DNA of 46,222 bases from Oligoflexia bacterium (lineage in GTDB: Bacteria > Bdellovibrionota > Bacteriovoracia > Bacteriovoracales > Bacteriovoracaceae), in contig JADGAM010000015.1 of NCBI GenBank assembly GCA_015232015.1, positions 1-46,222 of the forward strand, written 5' to 3'. The notes under the pieces were generated by a model. It saw nothing but the letters and a program-made list of their open reading frames with translations. It was not told the origin of the DNA and did not search any database. Of the stretch, positions 1 to 7,596 are shown in pieces (positions within the stretch are counted from its first letter, which is position 1; every line of letters starts with the position of its first letter). Both the position numbers and the translations under genes were made by a program.

Positions 1-99
1 GATACAGATGCCACAAGTGATGAACCTTACTCTGGGATTGGATCTGATGTGGGATTTCGTTGTATTATCAGGGTGCCAGACTCATTATATGTTGAATAA
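1..99 (+). CDS. C-terminal fragment of a formylglycine-generating-enzyme (SUMF1/FGE-sulfatase domain) protein
   Basis: An open frame runs from the first base to a TAA at 97-99 and encodes 32 residues. The stretch SGIGSDVGFRCI (residues 11-22) is the typical end of the FGE-sulfatase (SUMF1-like) domain, which usually finishes with a conserved G-F-R-C/V motif. Family members oxidise a cysteine to formylglycine in sulfatases, or are divergent paralogues that serve as lectin-like or lipoprotein domains, so catalysis cannot be inferred from this tail. The start lies off the contig. It converges on the minus-strand gene ending at 113, with only 13 bases between them. Confidence 0.6.
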   Translation, partial: DTDATSDEPYSGIGSDVGFRCIIRVPDSLYVE

Positions 100-112
100 T
101 AATTGATAATGG

Positions 113-673
113 TTATTTTTTTTCAGAAGCAGAAATAGAAGTAGAATCAGAAGTAGAAACAGAAGTATCATCAATTTCTTTAAGAGAGGAGATTTCTTTT
201 TCTAGCATATTTAAATTGATATTATCTGCAATATCTTTTGCCTTTACATTTACATTTACATTTACATTTACATTTTTTTTTGCATCTTTTTTTATCTCTT
301 TATTTGTATCTTTGTTATAGTTTAGATCTGGTGATTCAATAGGTAGAAAGGATTTTTTTTTAATTTTTCTCTTTTTTAGAGAAGATGATTTCACATCAAT
401 TTTATCATTGCTATCAGTATTAAAAATAACTTTTGACTCTGATTCTGATTCTGAATTTATAACATCAAGATCAACATCAACATCAACATTATTTTCAATA
501 AATTTTAATTCTTCGTTAAGACGTAATATCTCTTTTGGATTTCGTGAGAACGAAGAAGAAGGAGAAGAGAAGTCTTCATCATTTGCAAAAGTAAAATTGA
601 CTGTTAGTAAAAACAGCACAAGAGTGATCAATTGATACTTTTGATATTTTAAGATTTTAAAATTATCAGACAT
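113..673 (-). CDS. low-complexity exported hypothetical protein (186 aa)
   Basis: No family recognised. The protein opens with a hydrophobic stretch (about residues 14-30, ending near FTFANDE) that looks like an N-terminal signal peptide or anchor. The rest is highly charged and polar: acidic dipeptide repeats (Val-Asp and Ser-Glu, about residues 62-80), a basic block KKRKIKKK (about residues 100-107), a Val-Asn repeat (about residues 134-142) encoded by five copies of a 6-bp unit, and a Ser/Thr-rich tail. Such composition suggests a disordered envelope protein. It is divergent from queA; no clear ribosome binding site is seen before the ATG at 671-673. The 75-aa plus-strand frame inside it is a shadow produced by the same repeats. 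Confidence 0.5.
   Translation of the reverse strand: MSDNFKILKYQKYQLITLVLFLLTVNFTFANDEDFSSPSSSFSRNPKEILRLNEELKFIENNVDVDVDLDVINSESESESKVIFNTDSNDKIDVKSSSLKKRKIKKKSFLPIESPDLNYNKDTNKEIKKDAKKNVNVNVNVNVKAKDIADNINLNMLEKEISSLKEIDDTSVSTSDSTSISASEKK
243..272. repeat. hexanucleotide tandem repeat (TTTACA)x5, coding
   Basis: Five perfect copies of TTTACA lie inside the minus-strand gene at 113-673, where they encode alternating Val-Asn. The identical unit in the identical copy number recurs at 22657-22686 in a non-coding leader. The unit is a multiple of three, so changes in copy number keep the reading frame. Confidence 0.9.
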
Positions 674-787
674 ATGAATATATATAGCTTATTTAAGCAT
701 ATTTTGATAGATATTATCGATATTTTTTGTCTTGCGGAAAAATTATTTGATCTAAATACTTATGAATTTCTAAAAAAAAAATTAATT

Positions 788-1933
788 ATGGATAACTTTT
801 CTAAACTTTCATTTTATGATTATCATCTTCCTCAGAATTTAATTGCTGAAAGACCAACTACTGAACGACATAATTCAAGACTTTTAGTTTATGATCAAAG
901 AAATGATAGTGTTACTCATACTTCGTTTTTCGAAATTACAAAATTTTTATCGCCAAAGATGCTTCTAGTTTTAAATAACACCAGAGTTTTGAAAGCACGT
1001 CTTGTAGGTAATAAATATTCTAAAGGTGTTTTTGGCGGAAAATGTGAATTATTAATTGTTGATCCTCCATCCTTACATTCACAAGAAAATAAGAATATTT
1101 TTAAAGTATTAATTAAATGTAGGGGTGTAAAAAAGATTGGTGATGAGTATTTGTTGGCGGATCAAAAATATATTGCGAAGATAATTCATATTTTAAATGA
1201 TAATGACAATGATAGTGGCAGCAGTGGTCTATTTGATGTTGAGTTTTATGAATATAAGTCAATGCTGATTCAGAATTATTTACAAGTTCAAGATATGCTT
1301 AATGATTATGGACTAGTTCCAATTCCAAAATATATTAGAAAAGGTGAATCAGATTTTCAAGATAGTCAAGATTATCAGACAGTGTTTTCATCTACAGAAA
1401 AGAAAAATTTATGTTCAATAGCTGCTCCTACGGCAGGCCTACATTTTTCAGAAAAAATATTAAATACAATTACTCGTTCAAATATTGAATTGGCGCACGT
1501 TACTTTACATGTAGGAATCGCAACTTTTTTACCTGTAAGAACGGAAAATATTTTAGATCACAAAATGCATAAAGAGAAATTTTTTATAGCTGAAGATAGC
1601 TTGAAAAAAATTGAAAAATACAACGAGAATATAGTGGCGGTAGGAACAACCTCTTTAAGAGTGTTAGAGAGTAAAATTAGAAACGAATGCTTTAAAGCAA
1701 ATACTTTCTACGACACCGATATTTTTATATATCCTGGAAAAGAAATTACAACTATAAAAGGTCTAATTACTAATTTTCATCTTCCTAAATCAACATTAAT
1801 TATGTTGGTGAGCGCGCTTATTGGGAGAGAAAAAACATTAGAGATATATGCAGAGGCCATTAAAGAAAAATATCGTTTTTTTTCCTATGGAGATGCCATG
1901 CTTGTAATTAGAAAAAATTTTCCTTTAGATTGA
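788..1933 (+). CDS. queA: S-adenosylmethionine:tRNA ribosyltransferase-isomerase QueA
   Basis: QueA transfers and isomerises the ribosyl group of S-adenosylmethionine onto 7-aminomethyl-7-deazaguanine in tRNA, giving epoxyqueuosine in the queuosine pathway. Family signatures are clear: YDYHLPQNLIAERP at the N-terminus, AAPTAGLHFS, HVTLHVGIATFLPVR and GLITNFHLPKSTLIMLVSALIG. The frame is open from 674, but the residues before the ATG at 788 (M39 of the longer frame) have no match in the family, so 788 is preferred, giving 381 aa against the usual 340-360. Part of the excess is a loop NDNDNDSGSSG encoded by a 6-bp repeat at 1196-1213. The next gene, tgt, follows by 32 bp and acts in the same pathway. 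Confidence 0.93.
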   Translation: MDNFSKLSFYDYHLPQNLIAERPTTERHNSRLLVYDQRNDSVTHTSFFEITKFLSPKMLLVLNNTRVLKARLVGNKYSKGVFGGKCELLIVDPPSLHSQENKNIFKVLIKCRGVKKIGDEYLLADQKYIAKIIHILNDNDNDSGSSGLFDVEFYEYKSMLIQNYLQVQDMLNDYGLVPIPKYIRKGESDFQDSQDYQTVFSSTEKKNLCSIAAPTAGLHFSEKILNTITRSNIELAHVTLHVGIATFLPVRTENILDHKMHKEKFFIAEDSLKKIEKYNENIVAVGTTSLRVLESKIRNECFKANTFYDTDIFIYPGKEITTIKGLITNFHLPKSTLIMLVSALIGREKTLEIYAEAIKEKYRFFSYGDAMLVIRKNFPLD

Positions 1934-1965
1934 CTTAAAAAGATTAATTAGGAGACTAAATAGCA

Positions 1966-3093
1966 ATGAGTTTTTTTAATTTACAGACAACTAATTCAAC
2001 TAATTCGAAAGCACGAGCGGGAATTATTACGTTGAGTGATGGACGTACCATTCGCACACCAGTGTTCATGCCTGTAGGAACTCGAGGTAGTGTTAAAGCA
2101 ATATCACAAGAAGATTTAAGAGAATTAGATATTGAAATTATACTCTGTAATACCTATCACCTTTATTTAAGGCCCGGGCAGCATTTAATTGAAAAGGTTA
2201 GTGGCGGATTACATAAATTCATCTCTTGGGATCGAGGGATTTTGACTGACTCTGGAGGGTACCAAGTATACTCCCTTGCAACCTTAAGAAAAATTACAGA
2301 GGAAGGCGTTCATTTTAAATCACACATAGATGGCTCAAGTCATCTGCTCACTCCTGAAAAATCAATAGAGATTCAAAGATCATTAAACTCAGATATAGTA
2401 ATGGCCTTTGATGAATGTCCGGCCTTACCGGCCCCCTACGAAACTTTAGACAGGAGTTTGGAGTTAACTGCAAGATGGGCCAAGAGGTCTTTAAGTGTGT
2501 CGTTAAATGAAGGACAAAATATATTTGCAATCATACAAGGCGGGCCTTACTTTGATTTACGAATGAAATCTTTGGAACTGTTAAGAGATGATGGTTTTGC
2601 AGGTTATGCTTTAGGTGGGCTTTCAGTAGGAGAAAAAAATGAGGAGATGGTAGAGTTGTGTGAAAAGTTTGTTTCACATATGCCACAGAATAAACCTCGT
2701 TACTTAATGGGTGTGGGAACACCAGTTGATATTCTCAGAGGGATTTCCAATGGATTAGATATGTTTGATTGCGTGCTACCAAGTAGAAATGCCAGGAATG
2801 GTCAGGCATTTACATCAAAGGGAACTTTAAATATTAAGAATGCAAAATTTATGGAGGATACCACACCATTAGATTCAAATTGCCAATGTAAAGTGTGTAA
2901 AAATTATTCAAGAGCGTATATTAGACATTTATATGTAGTAGGTGAGTACTTGGCAGGTCAACTTCTCACCTATCATAATTTATATTTTTATATAAAAATA
3001 GTGCGTCAGGCGCGTGAGGCAATATTTCAAGGGGAATTTGATAATTATTTTAAAAGATTTTTAGTGGATTATTCTAGTTTGGGAGGGGACTAA
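1966..3093 (+). CDS. tgt: queuine/preQ1 tRNA-guanine transglycosylase Tgt
   Basis: Tgt swaps guanine 34 in the anticodon of Asp/Asn/His/Tyr tRNAs for preQ1, the step before QueA. The 375-aa length is typical. Visible signatures are MPVGTRGSVKAIS, CNTYHLYLRPG, TDSGGYQVYSL carrying the general-base aspartate, DIVMAFDECP, and GLDMFDCVLPSRNARNG carrying the nucleophilic aspartate. Near the C-terminus the zinc site reads CQCKVC followed by a downstream histidine (CxCxxC...H). An AGGAG ribosome binding site precedes the ATG. It is followed by yajC and secDF, an arrangement common across Proteobacteria. Confidence 0.96.
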   Translation: MSFFNLQTTNSTNSKARAGIITLSDGRTIRTPVFMPVGTRGSVKAISQEDLRELDIEIILCNTYHLYLRPGQHLIEKVSGGLHKFISWDRGILTDSGGYQVYSLATLRKITEEGVHFKSHIDGSSHLLTPEKSIEIQRSLNSDIVMAFDECPALPAPYETLDRSLELTARWAKRSLSVSLNEGQNIFAIIQGGPYFDLRMKSLELLRDDGFAGYALGGLSVGEKNEEMVELCEKFVSHMPQNKPRYLMGVGTPVDILRGISNGLDMFDCVLPSRNARNGQAFTSKGTLNIKNAKFMEDTTPLDSNCQCKVCKNYSRAYIRHLYVVGEYLAGQLLTYHNLYFYIKIVRQAREAIFQGEFDNYFKRFLVDYSSLGGD

Positions 3094-3129
3094 TAGACTA
3101 ATCTATTGTCGACTAATATATTAGTCTAT
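3093..3129. other. inverted-repeat region downstream of tgt (possible terminator or operator)
   Basis: The bases after the tgt stop carry the motif GACTAAT in several copies. 3093-3102 pairs with 3120-3129 over 10 bp, and 3111-3126 is a perfect 16-bp palindrome (GACTAATATATTAGTC). The two folds exclude each other. There is no T run directly after, so an intrinsic terminator is not clearly supported. The remaining space to yajC (to 3218) is AT-rich and may hold a promoter. Confidence 0.4.
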
Positions 3130-3218
3130 ATACTAGTTCATTACAAAATATATTAATTATTGTTCTCTTAATTATGTGATTAATTTAAAAACAATACAAT
3201 ACTAAAAAAGAGGTATTT

Positions 3219-3644
3219 ATGAAGTCTCAAAGTTTAAATAAAATTTTTCTTACTACAAATTTATTTTTATTTTCTTTTATTATGAAAAGCACAGAAGCAT
3301 TCTCTTCTGATGCTTCAGGCATGGCCACTTCAGCAGCACCACAACCATCAATGCTGATGTCTTTATTACCTTTTGTTCTTATATTCATGATTTTTTATTT
3401 TTTAATGATTAGACCTCAAAAGAAAAGAATGCAACAAGAGGAAAGTATGCTTTCAACTTTAAAGAGCGGAGATGAAATTTATACTAAATCGGGAGTGTTG
3501 GGAATTGTTTCTGCTCTTAATGATAATATAGTTACACTGGAAATTTCTCAAGGTGTACATGTTAAATTTTTGCGTTCGCAAATAGGTGGTCTTTCAAAAA
3601 AACTTTTCGAAGAAAAAGCAGTTAAACAAGATAAGAAAAAATAG
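3219..3644 (+). CDS. yajC: Sec translocon accessory subunit YajC
   Basis: YajC is a small inner-membrane protein that associates with SecDF. The single membrane segment LLPFVLIFMIFYFLMIRPQK (about residues 46-65) followed by the basic stretch KKRMQQEE is diagnostic, and the cytosolic part LKSGDEIYTKSGVLGIV matches the conserved core. At 141 aa it is slightly longer than usual because it also has a hydrophobic N-terminal leader (about residues 10-28). An AAGAGG ribosome binding site lies before the ATG. Position between tgt and secD supports the call. Confidence 0.93.
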   Translation: MKSQSLNKIFLTTNLFLFSFIMKSTEAFSSDASGMATSAAPQPSMLMSLLPFVLIFMIFYFLMIRPQKKRMQQEESMLSTLKSGDEIYTKSGVLGIVSALNDNIVTLEISQGVHVKFLRSQIGGLSKKLFEEKAVKQDKKK

Positions 3645-3753
3645 TTATTTGTAATTTTTTGTTAGTTATATGGCCTTATTGATTAACATCCAATAAAATT
3701 ATAATTGTAAAATGCAAAAAAATATTAATCATTCTAACCAAGGTGATATGTGA

Positions 3754-5460
3754 ATGAAAAGTAGTTGGTGGTACAGATTTTCTTTAATGATGTTTGTCTT
3801 ACTTATTGCGGTAATGGTAAGTTTACCAACGTTTTTAAATTTCAACTCTGAAGGAAAATATCCATTTAAATCGAAGGTAAATTTAGGACTGGATCTTCAA
3901 GGTGGTCTCTATATGGTTTTAGGGATCAATTTTAACAATGTTTATAGAGATGAGATTAGATCTTATATAAATAAATTTGAATATACTTTGAAAGATATTG
4001 GTATTGAATCTACTCCTGGGGATATAATTGTTACAGATCCGGTTGATCCAAAACATACAATAACAATAACTAAAAAAGAGGATATTGGTAAGGCCAAAGA
4101 TAGAATCAGAGAGTACTTTGGAGAAGTGGTTCGTTTAACTGCTGAGAAAGGGAACGTGCTAGAGTATGGATTAAATATGATCTTAAGAACTAGAGTAGAA
4201 GAGCAAGCAGTTAGCAAATCAATTGAGGTTATTAGAAACAGAATTGATGAATTTGGTGTGACTGAGCCTGAAATTATTTCTCAAGGTAAAGATAGAATAC
4301 TAGTTCAATTACCAGGTATTAAAGATATTGAAAGAGCAAAAGATTTAATTGGAAAAACTGCTAAGTTAGAATTCAAATTAGTTAATGATGATATTGATGC
4401 TGCTACCTTGGCCTCTTGGGTATCAAAAGCTGAGGTATCTGGTATTAAATTTGAGAAGGGATCACGTTTTTCGGATTATTTAAATAAGATTAATACTTAT
4501 TTAAATAATGATTTACCAAAGGGTTTTGAAATAGCATTCCAGAAAAAAATGAATAATCAAACTAATGAATTAGAGAGCAAAACCCCTTATCTGGTTGAGG
4601 TGTTAGCTCAAATAACTGGAGATGACTTAGAAGATGCAGGAGTGCAAATTGATAGTCAAAAAAATCAACCATACGTTTCGATGACACTTAAAAGTCAGGG
4701 AGCAAAAAGATTTGAAGACCTAACTGGAAATAATAAAGGGAAAAGATTGGCAGTAATTCTAGATGGAAACGTTTATACTGCCCCTCACATTAATGAAAGA
4801 ATTGGGGGAGGAAGAGCGCAAATTACATTGGGTCAGGGTGATTATGATAAAATGCTAAGAGAAGCAAAAGATATCGCTTTAGTATTAAGAGCAGGTGCAC
4901 TTCCTGTGCCTCTTGAATTTGAAGAACAAAGAGTTGTTGGGCCAAGTCTAGGTCAAGACTCAATTAAACAAGCAAACTACGCTGGATTAATTTCATGTTT
5001 GGCAATTTTTATTTTTGCAATTTTCTACTACAGATTTTCCGGATTAATTGCAGTAACAACACTAATACTAAATATGATATTCATTTTTGCTACTTTGATA
5101 GTTTTCGATGCAACTTTGACTTTGCCAGGTATTGCAGGAATTGTTTTGACAATTGGTATGGCCATCGACTCAAACATTTTAATTTACGAGCGTATTCGAG
5201 AGGAGCTTCGGCATGGAGCGCATACCTTCAAAGCAATGCAAGCGGGATTTCAACATGCATTCTGGACAATTGTGGACGTTCACGTAACAACTGCTTTGTC
5301 AGCTCTTTGTCTTTTAAATTTTGGAACAGGGCCAATTAGAGGTTTTGCTTTAACACTTTTAATTGGTGTGATTTCTACCGTATATTGTTCATTCTTTGTA
5401 TCGAGAGTTTTCTTTGATCTATATTTAAATAGAGTTTCTGGCAAAGAGTTAAGCATTTAG
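3754..5460 (+). CDS. secD: protein translocase subunit SecD
   Basis: SecD works with SecF to pull exported proteins through SecYEG using the proton motive force. The 568-aa protein has an N-terminal membrane segment (about residues 8-28), the family motif VNLGLDLQGGLYMV (about residues 46-59), a large periplasmic part including PYVSMTLKSQGAKRFEDLT, and a C-terminal block of five membrane segments with GIAGIVLTIGMAIDSNILIYERIREEL. Start at the ATG following AAGGTGAT. secF lies 80 bp downstream. Confidence 0.96.
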   Translation: MKSSWWYRFSLMMFVLLIAVMVSLPTFLNFNSEGKYPFKSKVNLGLDLQGGLYMVLGINFNNVYRDEIRSYINKFEYTLKDIGIESTPGDIIVTDPVDPKHTITITKKEDIGKAKDRIREYFGEVVRLTAEKGNVLEYGLNMILRTRVEEQAVSKSIEVIRNRIDEFGVTEPEIISQGKDRILVQLPGIKDIERAKDLIGKTAKLEFKLVNDDIDAATLASWVSKAEVSGIKFEKGSRFSDYLNKINTYLNNDLPKGFEIAFQKKMNNQTNELESKTPYLVEVLAQITGDDLEDAGVQIDSQKNQPYVSMTLKSQGAKRFEDLTGNNKGKRLAVILDGNVYTAPHINERIGGGRAQITLGQGDYDKMLREAKDIALVLRAGALPVPLEFEEQRVVGPSLGQDSIKQANYAGLISCLAIFIFAIFYYRFSGLIAVTTLILNMIFIFATLIVFDATLTLPGIAGIVLTIGMAIDSNILIYERIREELRHGAHTFKAMQAGFQHAFWTIVDVHVTTALSALCLLNFGTGPIRGFALTLLIGVISTVYCSFFVSRVFFDLYLNRVSGKELSI

Positions 5461-5540
5461 TTTAGTTGTTAATTGGTTGTTTAGTTAGTTTTTTGTTACT
5501 TGTTATTTATTGGTTTGGTTATGGTTAGGAGGCCCTACTT

Positions 5541-6518
5541 ATGTTTGAAGTGATTAAAAATAATTTAAATATAAATTTTACAAGAATGTATCCTATTGCT
5601 TACATTTTATCTTTAACTATAGTTTTAGGTTCTTTATTTTTCTTTTTTTATAAAGGACTAAATTATGGAGTGGATTTTAGAGGAGGAGCAGAGATACAAG
5701 TTCAATTTAAAAGTCCAATAGATCTGAAAGATCTAAGAGATAATTTAAATAAGGGTGGTTTTCAAGGAGCATCTGTTCAGTCAATAGGTGAACCATCTGA
5801 TAATGAATTTTTAGTTAAGGTGTTAGCAGATGAAAAAAACTTAAACACTGTAACTCAACAAATAGCCCTCTCACTCTCTAAAGATTTTGCAGATAAGGGT
5901 GCAGAGATTAGAAAAACAGATATAGTAGGTCCAAAAGCAGGAGCAGAACTTAGAGCATCTGGTTTTAAAGCGATGGCCTACTCCTTAATTGCTATTTTAA
6001 TTTATATTGGTCTTCGCTTTGATTTTAAATATGCTCCAGGTGCAGTGCTGGCACTAATTCATGATTCGGCCATTATTGTTGGAATATGGTCATTTTTTGG
6101 AGTGGAATTCACTCTGCAAATTGTGGCCGCTATCTTAACTGTCATTGGTTATTCTGTTAGTGATACTGTAGTTATCTACGATAGAGTGAGGGAACAGGAG
6201 GCAAAGCATCCTGGAACTCCTATAAAAGATTTATTAAACACTGCTATCAATGAAACGTTATCTCGTACCATTCTTACTGCTGGATCAACTCTTCTTTCTT
6301 CTTTGGCGATGTTTTTTTGGGGTGGACAATCTATTAGAGATTTCTTCTTGGCCGTGAGTATTGGAATTGTTGTGGGGACATATTCTTCTGTGTTTGTTGC
6401 TGCCCCTATTACTTTATGGCTTGATATTGTTAAAACCAGGAGAAGTGGTAGCGGTAGTGGAGATGATAAAGATAAAGACAAAAAGAAATCAAATATCTCT
6501 TCTCAAGTTATTGCTTAG
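5541..6518 (+). CDS. secF: protein translocase subunit SecF
   Basis: SecF is the partner of SecD. Motifs: GLNYGVDFRGGAEIQVQF at the N-terminus, the C-terminal membrane core with VIGYSVSDTVVIYDRVREQ, and the final segments FFLAVSIGIVVGTYSSVFVAAPI. The 325-aa length is normal. The strong ribosome binding site AGGAGG sits before the ATG. The cytosolic tail after the last membrane segment is a low-complexity SGSGSGDDKDKDKKK block, one of several such tails in this window. Confidence 0.96.
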   Translation: MFEVIKNNLNINFTRMYPIAYILSLTIVLGSLFFFFYKGLNYGVDFRGGAEIQVQFKSPIDLKDLRDNLNKGGFQGASVQSIGEPSDNEFLVKVLADEKNLNTVTQQIALSLSKDFADKGAEIRKTDIVGPKAGAELRASGFKAMAYSLIAILIYIGLRFDFKYAPGAVLALIHDSAIIVGIWSFFGVEFTLQIVAAILTVIGYSVSDTVVIYDRVREQEAKHPGTPIKDLLNTAINETLSRTILTAGSTLLSSLAMFFWGGQSIRDFFLAVSIGIVVGTYSSVFVAAPITLWLDIVKTRRSGSGSGDDKDKDKKKSNISSQVIA

Positions 6519-6694
6519 AAAATTCCTGCTTATACAAATTATTCTGCTTAGAAATTACTTTTTAGAAAAAACTCTTTAGAAAAAGCTTCAACTTGTTCAT
6601 TTTATTTCTCCATGCATTTTTGTTTGAATATCAAAAATCTTATGGTACAAGGGCCTTTTTAAAAATTTAAATAAATTTTAACAAGGAGTTTTCT

Positions 6695-6973
6695 GTGAAA
6701 AAATTACTAACAATTATTGCAACTTTAACACTTGTATCATCTGCTTATGCTATCCATCCATGTGGTCTTATGTGTAGAGGTAAGGCCTCTCCTTATTTCC
6801 AATCATGTACTGAACAATTTGATAAATGCTTAAGTTCTGTTGTTACTTCAGATGAATCATCTAAATCTGAGTGCCAAAAAAAATATGATGTATGCAATAA
6901 AGAAGTTAGAAGTTTACAGCTTGAGTGTGTTGATCGTTGTTTAGAGAGTGGCCAAGCATACATTCAATTCTAA
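6695..6973 (+). CDS. small cysteine-rich exported protein (92 aa)
   Basis: Not recognised as a named family. The first 20 residues are a clear Sec signal peptide ending SSAYA, followed by a mature part of about 73 residues with eight cysteines, including CGLMC near the start and paired cysteines in the helix-like segments (CTEQFDKC, CQKKYDVC, CVDRC). The C-x6-C, C-x6-C and C-x3-C pattern suggests a helical disulfide-bonded fold in the periplasm or outside the cell. A strong AAGGAG ribosome binding site precedes the GTG/ATG region, and a 176-bp gap from secF suggests its own promoter. It converges on cheW. Confidence 0.75.
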   Translation: MKKLLTIIATLTLVSSAYAIHPCGLMCRGKASPYFQSCTEQFDKCLSSVVTSDESSKSECQKKYDVCNKEVRSLQLECVDRCLESGQAYIQF

Positions 6974-7006
6974 TATTTTGGCCCATTTTAGACTATATAG
7001 GCCGAC

Positions 7007-7528
7007 TTAGGCCACATTTGCTAACAATTGTTGTTCTTCTTTTCCAAAAATCATTCCAACATTTAAAATTATAATAAATTTTTCACCAACCTTACCAATA
7101 CCTTCAATGAAATAGGTATCAAGCTCCGTAGACATTTCAGGAGTCTCTTCGATATTTTTTGTATCAATAGTTAAAACATCTTTTATATTATCAACAATAA
7201 GTCCTGCACTCTTTTCGCCAGTATTTACAATGATTATTACAGATGATTTACTATGTTCTATCTCATTCATTTTAAATTTTATTCTGGGATCAACGACTGG
7301 AATAATGTTACCTCTCAAATTTAAAATTCCTTTAACATATGTTGGAAAATTAGGAAGATGAGTAAGCTCTCTGAAACTGGTTATTTCTTGTACAGATTTA
7401 ATATTAATACCATACTCTTCGTTAGCGATATTGAAAGTAACAAATTGATTTCCCCCAGAGCTAGAGGAGTTTAATAAATTAATTAAAGCTTCTTTAATAT
7501 CTGTTTTATTATCATTTTGATTTTTCAT
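7007..7528 (-). CDS. cheW: chemotaxis coupling protein CheW
   Basis: CheW couples chemoreceptors to the CheA kinase. The protein matches the family through FVTFNIANEEYGINIKSVQE, LPNFPTYVKGILNLRGNIIPV and SAGLIVDNIKDVLTI, with the C-terminal IEGIGKVGEKFIIILNVG. A TTG at 7546 is in frame, but it overlaps the GGGAGA that would serve as ribosome binding site for the ATG at 7528, so 7528 is preferred (173 aa). It is downstream of a chemoreceptor gene, with which it may be co-transcribed across a 50-bp gap. Confidence 0.93.
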   Translation of the reverse strand: MKNQNDNKTDIKEALINLLNSSSSGGNQFVTFNIANEEYGINIKSVQEITSFRELTHLPNFPTYVKGILNLRGNIIPVVDPRIKFKMNEIEHSKSSVIIIVNTGEKSAGLIVDNIKDVLTIDTKNIEETPEMSTELDTYFIEGIGKVGEKFIIILNVGMIFGKEEQQLLANVA

Positions 7529-7596
7529 TTTTATTTGTTCTCCCAATTATTTAATTATAGATATTATCTATATTAAAATTAAATTAATAATTTTCT

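Noticed and set aside
408-635. Plus-strand frame of Ser/Thr-rich residues opposite the 113-673 gene
   Set aside because: It is the complement of the low-complexity coding region with no ribosome binding site or signal of its own.
674-787. Upstream extension of queA from ATG at 674
   Set aside because: The 38 extra residues have no match to the QueA N-terminus, and the conserved start pattern begins just after the ATG at 788.
4995-5339. 114-aa frame within secD
   Set aside because: It lies entirely inside the conserved membrane region of secD in another frame; it is a shadow.
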